This document shows, one piece after another, positions 1 to 8,362 of a stretch of 64,000 nt of DNA. The position numbers and the translations under genes were made by a program. This stretch comes from Parapedobacter sp037190485 (GTDB lineage: Bacteria; Bacteroidota; Bacteroidia; Sphingobacteriales; Sphingobacteriaceae). The number at the start of each line of letters is the position of its first letter. Positions within the stretch are counted from its first letter, which is position 1. The DNA is taken from positions 1 through 64,000 of the forward strand of contig JBBCJB010000027.1 in NCBI GenBank assembly GCA_037190485.1. Reading direction: 5' to 3'. The notes beneath the pieces are model-generated. The model did no database searches. It was not told the origin of the DNA and worked only from the letters and a program-made list of their open reading frames with translations.

Positions 1-122
1 TGGCCGTACGCGGCTAGGTACGCATCCAACACATCGGAAGCATCGCCAGGCTGTGCGTAGCCGGTACGCGCTTCGCATATGCAGCATAGCAGCGCCAGGC
101 AAAATCCGAAAACTTTTGTCAT
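1..122 (-). CDS. Secreted protein, N-terminal part only (runs off left edge)
   Basis: The minus strand reads ATG at 122-120 and stays open to the window edge (40 codons). The product begins MTKVFGFCLALLCCICEA, a basic start followed by a hydrophobic Cys-rich core typical of a signal peptide, then a region beginning RTGYAQPGDASDVL. Nothing seen is diagnostic of a family. It lies directly downstream of a SusC/SusD pair on the same strand, where Bacteroidota often place hydrolases, but a hairpin terminator at 185-220 separates them. Function cannot be assigned from 40 residues. Confidence 0.5.
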   Translation of the reverse strand, partial: MTKVFGFCLALLCCICEARTGYAQPGDASDVLDAYLAAYG

Positions 123-184
123 CTCTTCATCAGTCGGTTTATCATCAAAACGCAAAGCAGCCAGTAAACGCTACAGCGAAAAGC

Positions 185-220
185 AAAAAGGGTGTCCAAC
201 ATTGGCTGGACACCCTTTTT
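185..220 (-). terminator. Rho-independent terminator after the susD-like gene
   Basis: A perfect 14-bp stem (185-198 with 207-220; arm AAAAAGGGTGTCCA) closes an 8-nt loop and carries A/T runs on both sides, so it can work in both directions. It lies 35 bp past the stop of the SusD-like gene and ends that operon. Confidence 0.9.
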
Positions 221-254
221 TGGCTGCCTTAGCAAACCAAGCGTCTAAATTTTC

Positions 255-1862
255 TTACCGAACGGTTACAGGCGCCGAACCTGCCGTCGGTTCGTTCAGA
301 TCCAATTCGTTATCCGGAACCGGCCACCAGCTCAGGTAGTTGTAATTGATTGTCGCGTTGTTGTCTACGACGAATGCTTGCTGGCCCGTCGGAATATACA
401 AGACGACAGCTCCCGTCCGGCCGCCACCTTCTGCAACCGGCTTGAGCACACCCCAACGCCGTGCGTCATAGAACGCCACGTTTTTGTTCAACAAGCCGAC
501 ACGACGCTCGCGACGCAATTCTTCCAAGGCTTGTGCCTCGGTCAAGCCTGTGCCCGAAACGGCAGGCAGTTCGGCATTCTGATACTCCCGTACCTCATCG
601 ATCAGGGCCAGTCCCCCATCGATGTTACCGGTCTTGATTAACGCCTCCGCGCGCATCAACGTATTTTCTTCATACGCCCCCGCGATGGTGATTTCAGCCA
701 ACCCGGCTACCTGGGTGGAATAATCGCCGCCATTCTCGATCCGGATAAACCCATAGCGTGTGCTGTAGTTGAATCCGCGCGCTTGCGCATTGATGATCGG
801 GTATGTCGAATAAGAGGTCGTGAAATTCCGCGTAAACCGATCATCACCCGGCTTGTAGTCCTGGATCAACCGCTCGCTGATGTGCGACCACAAATCGACG
901 GTCGACCGGAACGGCTGCCATGCGGTTTCAGACACCAGGTCATTCTGCAATGCAGAACGCATGGTAAACGTTTTGTCATCGGCCTGCAAACCATTATCGG
1001 TAAGCGTCAGCAATTGCTGCCAATCCGCCGTGGTCATCTGGCTCACTTCTTTATTGACCAACAGATTGCGCGCCTTGTAGGTATTGATGTTCCTGATCCA
1101 TGCTTCGGGTGAGATGGCCCCACCTTTGCCCGCATTCGTGAAGGATGGAATCAATGACGTAAAAAAGGCATTGTAAACTTCTCCCGCTTGCAGCCCATTG
1201 AGCACAGCGATGGCCTCGTCGAAATTCCTGTTGGCCTCCGCGATCATGTCGTCATGCGTCACGAAATCGCTGTTCGTCTCGTTCAGCGTATTGGCGATGA
1301 TACCTGCAATGTAAAGCGAACCAATACGTGAATAGGAAAAACCCTTCCACCAATACGCCCATGCGCGCAGGATTGCGACTTTGGTTTCACCATTCGCGCT
1401 GAACGATAACTCCGGGTTTTCCAGCGCGGTCAAGATCAGGTTCGCCTGATTATTCACCAAGTACATGGCCTGCCACTCAAATTGCAACGCGTTGTCATCT
1501 CCGAAATTCCGCCCGTTGCGGTTTAGCAGTTCGTCGACTTGCGACCCGCCTTGGGGCGGTGTCAAGACCGTGCCGTTACTCAATGTCATGGATGTTGGCT
1601 GATTGACCCAACGCCAACCGAAGTTACCGACCGAAGCGAAATAGGCATCGCCCATTAAGTCGTGATTCTGGAGTGCCATCCACCAGTACTCCAAACCGAA
1701 TTTGTTATAGATGCCCAATGCCGCACGACGCATTCCTTCCTCCGTCTCGAGGGCTTCCAAACCAGGCTCGTTGGGGTTGATCAAATCCAAACTGTCTTTA
1801 TTGCAGGCGCTCACCCCGATAATCATTGCGAAAGCGAGCGATAAATAGCTATTTTTTTTCAT
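255..1862 (-). CDS. SusD/RagB-like outer-membrane nutrient-binding lipoprotein
   Basis: 535 aa. The start chosen is the ATG at 1862 (MKKNSYLSLAFAMIIGVSAC), preceded by a good GAGGAG ribosome site; an upstream TTG at 1901 would overlap susC and add 13 unlikely residues. The lipobox ends at Cys20, followed by NKDSLDLINPNEPG as in RagB/SusD proteins. The C-terminal part shows the family pattern of TPR-like helices, RAEALIKTGNIDGGLALIDEVR and then a RRERRVGLL segment. SusD proteins sit on the cell surface as the lid of the SusC channel and help bind the substrate. It follows susC with 28 bp between, forming one operon. No glycoside hydrolase or peptidase is visible nearby, so the substrate is unknown. 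Confidence 0.9.
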   Translation of the reverse strand: MKKNSYLSLAFAMIIGVSACNKDSLDLINPNEPGLEALETEEGMRRAALGIYNKFGLEYWWMALQNHDLMGDAYFASVGNFGWRWVNQPTSMTLSNGTVLTPPQGGSQVDELLNRNGRNFGDDNALQFEWQAMYLVNNQANLILTALENPELSFSANGETKVAILRAWAYWWKGFSYSRIGSLYIAGIIANTLNETNSDFVTHDDMIAEANRNFDEAIAVLNGLQAGEVYNAFFTSLIPSFTNAGKGGAISPEAWIRNINTYKARNLLVNKEVSQMTTADWQQLLTLTDNGLQADDKTFTMRSALQNDLVSETAWQPFRSTVDLWSHISERLIQDYKPGDDRFTRNFTTSYSTYPIINAQARGFNYSTRYGFIRIENGGDYSTQVAGLAEITIAGAYEENTLMRAEALIKTGNIDGGLALIDEVREYQNAELPAVSGTGLTEAQALEELRRERRVGLLNKNVAFYDARRWGVLKPVAEGGGRTGAVVLYIPTGQQAFVVDNNATINYNYLSWWPVPDNELDLNEPTAGSAPVTVR

Positions 1863-1890
1863 AACGTCTCCTCTTGTCAAATTGTACATA

Positions 1891-4800
1891 CTACAGACCA
1901 AGCATTACACCAAATTGGAAACTCCGCACATTCGGGAACGAATGCAGGTCCAGCCCCCGTCGTGTAGCGCTGTTAAACGAAGCCGACGCCTCCGGATCGA
2001 TGCCCGTGTAGTTTGTAATGGTGAATAGGTTCCTTCCCGTAAAGGACACCTGCAGGTTCTTGATGAAGTCTACATTCGTCAGCAAGCTGGTGAAATTGTA
2101 GGATATCGTCAAGTCGCGCAAGCGCAGGAATCCACCGTCCTCCACGAAATACGCATTGTTCTGGTTCGTGTTGTACAGGCTGTTGTAGTAGTTCACGTAG
2201 GCGCCGCTTGTGCCGTTCACCGTAATCTGCTTATCCAAATCGGCATGCAGGAAATCACGATACAACCATTGCTTGGTCTGGTTGTAAGTATCGTTGCCAA
2301 AATACCAATCCAATTGGAATCCTACGTTGAGGTTCCTGTAGATTTGCAGGTTATTCAGGAACGTCGCCGTAAACAACGGCGTCGGATCGCCGATTTCCAC
2401 ATTCTCGGACGTAAACCTCACCGCCTTCGTGGCTTTGTTGATCACAATGCCGTTCACCACTTCGAAATCACCTACCTGTGCTTCCGGAATGTACCGTACG
2501 CCGTTCGCATCCAACTGATCCAGGCTACTTAGCGGCCGGTAACCGAAGAACGTCGAAACCGCTTCGCCCTCACGCAAGACGAACTGGCCCTCTCCTCCGG
2601 CACCCAGGATGATGTCCTTGCCGTTGGCAATCCGATCCACGATGGTTTGGGTTGTGCCAAACCGCGTGCCGAATGTCCAATTGATGTTGGGCCTATTCAA
2701 GACATCGATATCGAGCGACAATTGAAAGCCCTTGCTCCTTAAGTCTATTGCATTGCTGTAAAACCCGGTAGCGCCCGAGGATGGCGGCAAGTCAATTGTC
2801 CGAATCACGTCATTTGTGTTGCGGAACCAATACGTCGGGTTCAAGGTGAGTTTCCGGAACCAATCGCCCTTGCCCAAATTCAAACCCAAATCGAACCCGA
2901 ATTCGGTCTCGTAAGATACCTCGACACCCAATCCGATATTTCTCGAAGTACCTTGCAGCGCGAGGTAACCGGAAGTACCGATATTACCGCTATTTAACGT
3001 AATCTGGCGATCGTAATCACCGGGCTGGATACCCGCCGCGCCATAGGCACCCCGCAACTTCAATTCGTAAAGCGAAGATGAGTTAAGCAAATCCCCTACG
3101 TTGAAGTAGCCATCCACACGTGGGAAGATGAACGGCTTGAAGTCCTCGCCACCGAACGTGGAGGCGTAGTCGACCCGGACCCCGCCGGATACCCCGAACA
3201 ACGAGCCGTAATCAATCCGCTGGTTGACCAAGTATCCATAGGTGATAAATTCAAAGATTTCTTGATCGACCGATTGTTCGTCACCAGCAGCTAACGTGTA
3301 GGGAGGGAACGCGGCAAACCCGGACGCCTCTGAAATAATCCGATTCTCATTTCGCTTTCGCCAATCGAACGCGAGATGGGTGGTCGTCTGGATCGGCAAA
3401 TCAGACCCGAAATCTTCTTGGAAATCCGTGCGGACAAATGCACTGATCAGGGAGTTTTGGTGCGTTTCGTTGTCGTTACGGAGCGTGAGTGCGCCGCTCG
3501 TCGATGGGATTTTGGCGCCCGGCGTCAGCACGTTGTCCTGATACCTGACGAAATCCGTGAAATCGAACCGCGTATTATCGATGCCGTATTTATAATCCAA
3601 TTCCAAGAAACGGTCGAACTTGTAGTTCAAGTTGAAATTCTGCACGATCCGGTTGGTAATACCCGTCAAGGGATTGAATTGCTGGGTATATAGCGGGTTC
3701 ACCGAATTGGAGTTTTCGGGATCGGCCACGTAGTGACCATCGGCATTCTGGAACGTGAGGTCCCAATACGGCTTGGCCAACGAGGCCGCGCCCACGCCGC
3801 TGTAGATGTTGTTTGCGCCGGTGATTCCGCCCGTGGTGTTATCGCCATGGACGAGCTGTGTGATGCTCCGCACGGTGAAGTTCTTGAACAGCTCGGCACC
3901 GATATTGGTCGAAATGTTCGTCCGCTTGTTCTTACCGAAGATGATGCTCTCTTGATTGAGGTGCGATAACGTGACCGAATAGTCAATCGCTTCGCCGCCC
4001 CCGTTGATGTTGATGTTGGTATTGTGTGTTAATGCATTCGATTGGAACAATTGATCCAAATGATCGAAGGTCTGTTCACGGTAAGGCTTATCATTCAAGG
4101 TTTCGCCGTTAAGGGTAATGTTACCGGGAATCGACCAGCCGCCGTTTTCAGTGCGGACAATGCGATTTCCCTGCGCATCCAAGATGTAGCCCTGGGCATC
4201 GACGTTGTAACGGTGGTTTTTGGCAAACTCCAGATTCCCGCGAAGCGCGTTGTCAAAAGACGCCCGTGAATTGATGGTAATCGCTGGTCGTTGCCCGCGC
4301 TTGCCACGTTTGGTGAAAATCTGGATGACCCCATTGGCACCCTGTGCGCCGTAAATCGTACCGGCCGCAGACCCTTGGATGACTTCGACCCGCTCAACGT
4401 TGGATAGATCCAAGTCGGACAGTCGAGACGAAACGTTCTGGTCTGACCCAATATTAGAGCCACCAGAGTTAATCTGCACACCATCCACCAAAATCATGGG
4501 TTGTGTGCTCCCTTGTAGCGTGTTGATACCGCGCAGCAAAATAGCCGCCTGTTGACCGGGTTGACCTGAACTGGCCGATATCTGCGCACCAGCAATCTTG
4601 CCGACCAACGCTTGGTCTATCGAACCTTGTGGGGCTTGCGGTAAATCCGAGGCATCCAGCGATTCGACGGCGATGGCTACCCGCTTGCGCGCGGTGGCCA
4701 CACCCACCCCGGTCACGACGACCTCTTCAAGCGCCGTCGCGTCGGGTGCGAGCACCACTTCGAGCTGGTTGCTCGTGCCAAGCGATACCGTTTGGGACGT

Positions 4801-5037
4801 GTAGCCCAAGTACCGGAACTCCAGCGCCTTCACCGTGTTCGGCACGGTGACGGTGAACGTTCCCAATGCATCCGTCTGGGTGGCGGCATTGCCGCCGACA
4901 GCCAACACGGAGACCCCAGCGATAGGCGCACCGTCCTCAGCGGAGGTGACTCGCCCGAGAATCCTCCGCTCCTGGGCATACGCCGATCCAATCAGCAGTA
5001 TCCCCAACATAAAGAAACATAGTAATTTTTGTTTCAT
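1891..5037 (-). CDS. SusC/RagA-like TonB-dependent outer-membrane transporter
   Basis: 1048 aa, a normal length for SusC. A signal peptide (residues 1-21, cut after SAYA) is followed by a carboxypeptidase-D-like regulatory repeat domain (about 25-100, RRILGRVTSAEDGAPIAGVSV), the TonB-box region (EEVVVTGVG, about 103-111), the plug (about 115-240, with ILVDGVQI and the SNVERVEVIQGSAAGTIYGA motif) and the beta barrel. It ends in a hydrophobic residue after FQFGVMLGL. It has no STN domain, so FecR-type signalling is unlikely. It is the first gene of the operon with the SusD-like gene. Upstream, 327 bp without a gene holds its promoter and a palindrome. Confidence 0.93.
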   Translation of the reverse strand: MKQKLLCFFMLGILLIGSAYAQERRILGRVTSAEDGAPIAGVSVLAVGGNAATQTDALGTFTVTVPNTVKALEFRYLGYTSQTVSLGTSNQLEVVLAPDATALEEVVVTGVGVATARKRVAIAVESLDASDLPQAPQGSIDQALVGKIAGAQISASSGQPGQQAAILLRGINTLQGSTQPMILVDGVQINSGGSNIGSDQNVSSRLSDLDLSNVERVEVIQGSAAGTIYGAQGANGVIQIFTKRGKRGQRPAITINSRASFDNALRGNLEFAKNHRYNVDAQGYILDAQGNRIVRTENGGWSIPGNITLNGETLNDKPYREQTFDHLDQLFQSNALTHNTNININGGGEAIDYSVTLSHLNQESIIFGKNKRTNISTNIGAELFKNFTVRSITQLVHGDNTTGGITGANNIYSGVGAASLAKPYWDLTFQNADGHYVADPENSNSVNPLYTQQFNPLTGITNRIVQNFNLNYKFDRFLELDYKYGIDNTRFDFTDFVRYQDNVLTPGAKIPSTSGALTLRNDNETHQNSLISAFVRTDFQEDFGSDLPIQTTTHLAFDWRKRNENRIISEASGFAAFPPYTLAAGDEQSVDQEIFEFITYGYLVNQRIDYGSLFGVSGGVRVDYASTFGGEDFKPFIFPRVDGYFNVGDLLNSSSLYELKLRGAYGAAGIQPGDYDRQITLNSGNIGTSGYLALQGTSRNIGLGVEVSYETEFGFDLGLNLGKGDWFRKLTLNPTYWFRNTNDVIRTIDLPPSSGATGFYSNAIDLRSKGFQLSLDIDVLNRPNINWTFGTRFGTTQTIVDRIANGKDIILGAGGEGQFVLREGEAVSTFFGYRPLSSLDQLDANGVRYIPEAQVGDFEVVNGIVINKATKAVRFTSENVEIGDPTPLFTATFLNNLQIYRNLNVGFQLDWYFGNDTYNQTKQWLYRDFLHADLDKQITVNGTSGAYVNYYNSLYNTNQNNAYFVEDGGFLRLRDLTISYNFTSLLTNVDFIKNLQVSFTGRNLFTITNYTGIDPEASASFNSATRRGLDLHSFPNVRSFQFGVMLGL

Positions 5038-5071
5038 GCGTTTGTGAATTTGATTAAAAAAATATACTATT

Positions 5072-5103
5072 AAAACGTAGATGTCTCTTGTCTAATGAGC
5101 CAA
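5072..5103 (-). promoter_or_regulatory. Candidate promoter of the first susC operon
   Basis: On the minus strand TTGG (5103-5100), 20 nt, then TACGTTTT (5079-5072) fits the Bacteroidota pattern TTTG-N20-TAnnTTTG with one mismatch in each box. It lies 35 bp upstream of the susC start in an AT-rich gap. The rest of the 5038-5364 gap shows only the palindrome at 5109-5129 and a weak plus-strand TACTTTCG box before the LapA-like gene. Confidence 0.5.
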
Positions 5104-5108
5104 TACAG

Positions 5109-5129
5109 TTAACAATCGTCGATTGTTAA
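5109..5129. promoter_or_regulatory. 21-bp palindrome upstream of susC, candidate operator
   Basis: TTAACAATCG, one spacer base, CGATTGTTAA: a perfect 10-bp inverted repeat. It sits 5 bp upstream of the presumed -33 box of the first susC promoter, a position suited to a dimeric regulator. It has no T run after it, so termination is less likely. Confidence 0.55.
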
Positions 5130-5364
5130 TGGAAATCATAGAAATAATGTGCTGGAAAAGCTACCTTCTCCTAACTAATTGTTTTAACGCTGTGTGTGTT
5201 ATTAACCAATCTGTGTGTTGTGTGTCATGTGTTGCGTCAAAAATACAATCTTCCGACATATAATCAAATTATTATCGGAAAAAAGTTAAAAAATGTTAAT
5301 TGTCTATTAAAATGCACTTCACGTAGAATTTTATTACTTTCGTCTTCAAATCAGTTTACACGTC

Positions 5365-5637
5365 ATGAGCGCAAAAACCATTTTCATCGTTGTGGCCACC
5401 ATACTGGTTACGGTGATTCTCATGAAAAACATGGACGAAGTCAATTTCTGGATCTTTGGAGACCGGAGCGTCCCCAAGCTGGCGGTATTGGCAACGATGT
5501 TTTTCATCGGCGCGGTGGTGGGCTACCTGCTGGGCAGGCCGAAGAAGAAACGGCTCGATCAGGAATACCCCACGACCGACCCTCCGTTCGAAGTGAATAA
5601 GCCGCTTGACCAAGCGGATGAGGATTACATTAGGTAA
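5365..5637 (+). CDS. LapA-domain-like small inner-membrane protein
   Basis: 90 aa. Two hydrophobic helices are visible: residues 4-20 (AKTIFIVVATILVTVIL) and about 38-57 (KLAVLATMFFIGAVVGYLLG). Between them lies NMDEVNFWIFGDRSVP, and a basic GRPKKKR stop follows the second helix. This is the layout of the lipopolysaccharide assembly protein A (LapA, DUF1049-like) domain, in which a short loop with a W-F motif links two helices. The C-terminal tail is acidic. It is a single gene convergent with the histidine kinase; its stop codon falls at the outer edge of the palindromic element at 5637-5797. Exact role unknown. Confidence 0.65.
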   Translation: MSAKTIFIVVATILVTVILMKNMDEVNFWIFGDRSVPKLAVLATMFFIGAVVGYLLGRPKKKRLDQEYPTTDPPFEVNKPLDQADEDYIR

Positions 5638-5797
5638 GGAATTGTCACGAAATAGAATGAACAAGTCAAGCGCGGCAATTTTGTTCGTTATCAAGGCGCA
5701 TATTGCGGCTCATAGTGGAGCTATGGGCAAGATATGCAACGAAGATAACGGGCAAAAAGGCAAGCTTGAATGTTTAGGTTATTTCGTGTCAATTCCT
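5637..5797. repeat. 161-bp imperfect palindromic (MITE-like) element
   Basis: The ends are 18-bp inverted repeats (5637-5654 and 5780-5797, arm AGGAATTGTCACGAAATA) with a single mismatch. The interior is also roughly self-complementary: CGTTATC pairs with GATAACG, GCATATTGC with GCAAGATATGC, and CATAG with CTATG near the centre. The whole unit could fold as one long hairpin. It fills the gap between two convergent genes and could terminate both. The right arm supplies the last codons (GIDTK and stop) of the histidine kinase gene. No second copy was noticed in this window. Confidence 0.65.
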
Positions 5798-7059
5798 AAC
5801 CATCGGAAACGGAGGTGGTGCAGCCCGTCGGCATATCGATAGGTTACCTCCGCGCGGTGGAGATGCGCGATGGCTTTGACCACCGCCAGCCCAAGCCCGG
5901 TCGACGACGTTTGGTCGCCCGATCGGTAGAACCGGTTGAATATCTTTGCCGGGTCTAGCGGTTGCGCCTTGCCCGTGTTGGCGATTTCGAATCCGTCGTC
6001 CCCCACGGTGATGCGCACGTGTCCGCCTTCGTGGTTGTGCACGATGGCATTTTTCAAGAGGTTGGTGATCAATACGTCTGCCAACCCACCGTTGAACCGC
6101 TTTTTCAACCTCGCTTTTTCGATGATTTCCAACCCGATGCGCTTATACCCCAGCAGCTCCTCGAAATCGTCGACCTGCCGCTTCCAGAGCGCATTGAAAT
6201 CGACCGACTCATCCTGGGCGAATTGCCTGTTCTCGATCTTGGAAAGCAACAGCAACGATTTGTTGAGCCGGGTCATCCGTTCCAGGTACTGGATGGCGTT
6301 CGCTACCGCCTGGGCGTCGCCACCCTGCGATTGCTCCAGCAGCAATTCGAGCTTGTTGATCGCGATGGCCAGCGGCGTCTGCAGCTCATGCGAGGCATTT
6401 TCGATGAATTGCTTCTGTTGCTGGAAAACCGCGATATTGGCCCTGAGCAGCGTCGACACGGTGTCGTTCATGTCGCGAAACTCGGTCACCTTGGTTTGCG
6501 GGGGCTTGAACGACTGGTCTTCGCCCAGCCGGAAACCCCGCAACGTGTGCTGCAGCTGGTAAAACGGCTTCCAGATTTTCCGCAACACCCAATTGTTGAT
6601 GATGAACGCGCTGGCGATCACCGCGACATACAGCCACAGCAGTGCGTGCAGCAAATCGGCCACCAAGTCATCGCCCTCCACCATGGAGGTGATGATCTTC
6701 AGTTCATGATAGCGCCCGTCTCGCGTCGAAAAATAGGTGGTGAGCATCCGCATCACTTCATAATCTTCTTCGTATTCCATGTACATCGCCGTATCCTTGA
6801 ACTCCTCGACCGCCCGCAGCGCAAGTTCGGCATCGATGGGACGGATCGCGTAATTGCTTTCGTCGAAGCGGCTTTTCTGGAGCAAGGTCGAATCGCGGTT
6901 GGCTTTTTTGATGATCAGCATCTTGTAGTTTTCCAAGCCGTCGTCGATGCTATCGTACACCTCGTCCATCATGCTGAAGTAAAAGACCACGGCCCACATA
7001 CTCAGGATGAAGATCAGCGAGGCCGAGAGGTAAAGCAAGGTGTGGTTGAGCAGCTTCAT
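5779..7059 (-). CDS. Sensor histidine kinase (OmpR-partner class)
   Basis: 426 aa. Two transmembrane helices (about 8-30 and 140-157) flank a periplasmic domain of about 105 residues. A HAMP-like linker follows, then HisKA with ASHELQTPL (phospho-acceptor His224), and a HATPase domain with an N box (TNLLKNAIVHN), a G1-like region and a GLGLAVVKAIAHLH segment. The gene begins directly after the stop of the response regulator gene, so the two are one operon and probably a cognate pair. The final five codons and the stop lie inside the right arm of the adjacent palindromic element, so the native C terminus may have been altered by that element. The signal sensed is unknown. Confidence 0.9.
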   Translation of the reverse strand: MKLLNHTLLYLSASLIFILSMWAVVFYFSMMDEVYDSIDDGLENYKMLIIKKANRDSTLLQKSRFDESNYAIRPIDAELALRAVEEFKDTAMYMEYEEDYEVMRMLTTYFSTRDGRYHELKIITSMVEGDDLVADLLHALLWLYVAVIASAFIINNWVLRKIWKPFYQLQHTLRGFRLGEDQSFKPPQTKVTEFRDMNDTVSTLLRANIAVFQQQKQFIENASHELQTPLAIAINKLELLLEQSQGGDAQAVANAIQYLERMTRLNKSLLLLSKIENRQFAQDESVDFNALWKRQVDDFEELLGYKRIGLEIIEKARLKKRFNGGLADVLITNLLKNAIVHNHEGGHVRITVGDDGFEIANTGKAQPLDPAKIFNRFYRSGDQTSSTGLGLAVVKAIAHLHRAEVTYRYADGLHHLRFRWLGIDTK

Positions 7060-7734
7060 CTATACGGTGAGCTTATACCCTACGCCATAGCTGGCCTGGA
7101 TCTCCAGGTTGGCCCCGTGATCCTTCAATTTCTTGCGCAGGTTCTTGATCTGGGAGTAGATGAAATCGAAGTTGTCGGCATTGTCCATGTGGTCGCCCCA
7201 GACATGCTCGGCCAGGGCCGACTTGTAGACCAACCGGTTCTTGTTGACCACGAAGAACGCCAGGATATCGAATTCCTTTCGGTTGAGGTGAACTTCGGCC
7301 GCATCGACCCGGAGCGAGCGCTCGTCGAAATCCAGCTCCATATTATTCAATACCACCACGTTCCGGCCATCCAAGGCTTTCCTGCGCAGTACCGCCTTGA
7401 TCCGCGCGTTGAGCTCGGCCAAATGGAACGGCTTGGTCAGGTAGTCGTCTGCCCCGAGCTCCAGCCCTTCCAGTTTGTCGTCCAGTGAGTCCTTCGCCGA
7501 AATGATGATGACGTTGTCGCGCTTCTGCCGGTTCTTGAGCGCTTTGAGCACGCCCAATCCATTGCCATCGGGCAACCCGACATCAAGCAGGATGCAATCG
7601 TAGTCATAGAGGGATACCTTTTCCATCGCCGAATGGAAATCGGCCACGGCTTCCACGATGTATTGTTCTTTCTGCAGGAACTGGACGATGTTATCGCGTA
7701 AACCTTGTTCGTCTTCGATGATGAGCAGTTTCAT
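7060..7734 (-). CDS. OmpR/PhoB-family response regulator
   Basis: 224 aa from the ATG at 7734 (MKLLIIEDEQG); an extension 23 codons upstream covers non-conserved sequence and contains the -7 box, so it was not used. The receiver domain has the acidic pocket IIEDE, phospho-acceptor Asp51 in ILLDVGLPDG, and the conserved Lys in LTKPF. The C-terminal winged helix is of the Trans_reg_C type (LNRKEFDILAFFV, then IKNLRKKL and GVGYKL). Its stop abuts the kinase start codon. Targets are not evident; the only same-strand genes nearby are the His-rich lipoprotein, folD and lepA. Confidence 0.92.
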   Translation of the reverse strand: MKLLIIEDEQGLRDNIVQFLQKEQYIVEAVADFHSAMEKVSLYDYDCILLDVGLPDGNGLGVLKALKNRQKRDNVIIISAKDSLDDKLEGLELGADDYLTKPFHLAELNARIKAVLRRKALDGRNVVVLNNMELDFDERSLRVDAAEVHLNRKEFDILAFFVVNKNRLVYKSALAEHVWGDHMDNADNFDFIYSQIKNLRKKLKDHGANLEIQASYGVGYKLTV

Positions 7735-7753
7735 ATCCAGGCATTTATTCAGC

Positions 7754-7761
7754 CAAAGGTA
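7754..7761 (-). promoter_or_regulatory. -7 box for the response regulator/kinase operon
   Basis: The minus strand carries TACCTTTG, an exact TAnnTTTG match, 20 bp upstream of the ATG at 7734. The -33 position is less clear (a TTTC-rich stretch). Confidence 0.5.
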
Positions 7762-7792
7762 CGATGAAAAATCTGTCAAGAAATGGGAAACG

Positions 7793-7823
7793 AAAAAACC
7801 CACGGGACAACAGATCCCATGGG
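7793..7823 (-). terminator. Rho-independent terminator after the His-rich lipoprotein gene
   Basis: On the minus strand CCCATGGGA, a 7-nt loop, then TCCCGTGGG form a 9-bp stem with one G-U pair, followed directly by TTTTTT. It is 41 bp past the stop of the lipoprotein gene and isolates it from the two-component operon. Confidence 0.85.
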
Positions 7824-7864
7824 CTTTCCATTTGGCTTCGCCAACCGAAGATCGGAGCGCGAGA

Positions 7865-8302
7865 TCAGTCTTTCTTCTTCAGGTCTTCCTTCACGTCCTT
7901 GGCGGCTTTGCTCACGTCGTCGCCCACTTTCTTGGCAGCATTCTTCACGTCGGTCGCCGCGGCTTTCGATGCTTCCTTTACTTCTTCCTGGGCTGCCTTC
8001 ACCCCTGCTTTGACGCCTTCTTTCGCCTCTTCGAAGGTAGTCTTCGACTCCTGGCCTATTTCTTTCGCTTTTGCACCGATTTCGTCACCGATTTTTTCGG
8101 CCGTGTCTAACGCCGCATCCACTTTATCACCCACGGTGGTGTCGTGACCGTGGCCATGATGATGGTCATGCCCATCGTGGTCGTGGCTGTGATCGTGGTC
8201 GGCATGGTCGTGGTCGTGCGCGTCACCGCTGGATTGGCTGCTGTTACAGGCGGCGAACGCCAATGCACCTGCAAAAAGGGCCGCTAATGCTATTTTCTTC
8301 AT
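7865..8302 (-). CDS. His-rich lipoprotein with amphipathic LEA/apolipoprotein-like helix
   Basis: 145 aa from ATG at 8302 (MKKIALAALFAGALAFAAC); the lipobox Cys is residue 19. Residues about 26-56 are almost entirely His and Asp (DHDHADHDHSHDHDGHDHHH), a probable metal-binding tract. Residues about 58-145 form a long Ala/Lys/Glu-rich helix with repeated 11-residue-like units (KVDAALDTAEKIGDEIG, AAKKVGDDVSKAAKDV), resembling LEA or apolipoprotein-type amphipathic helices. It is a single gene with its own terminator. A plausible role is periplasmic or surface metal buffering or envelope stress protection, but this is inference from composition only. Confidence 0.75.
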   Translation of the reverse strand: MKKIALAALFAGALAFAACNSSQSSGDAHDHDHADHDHSHDHDGHDHHHGHGHDTTVGDKVDAALDTAEKIGDEIGAKAKEIGQESKTTFEEAKEGVKAGVKAAQEEVKEASKAAATDVKNAAKKVGDDVSKAAKDVKEDLKKKD

Positions 8303-8362
8303 TCGATAATTATTTGTTGATGTATGCTTGAGCAACAATTCCTATACCAATTTTGTTTGGCA

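Noticed and set aside
5962..7488. 508-codon plus-strand frame opposite the kinase and regulator genes
   Set aside because: Antisense of two well-defined genes; composition is unlike a real protein and no domain is visible.
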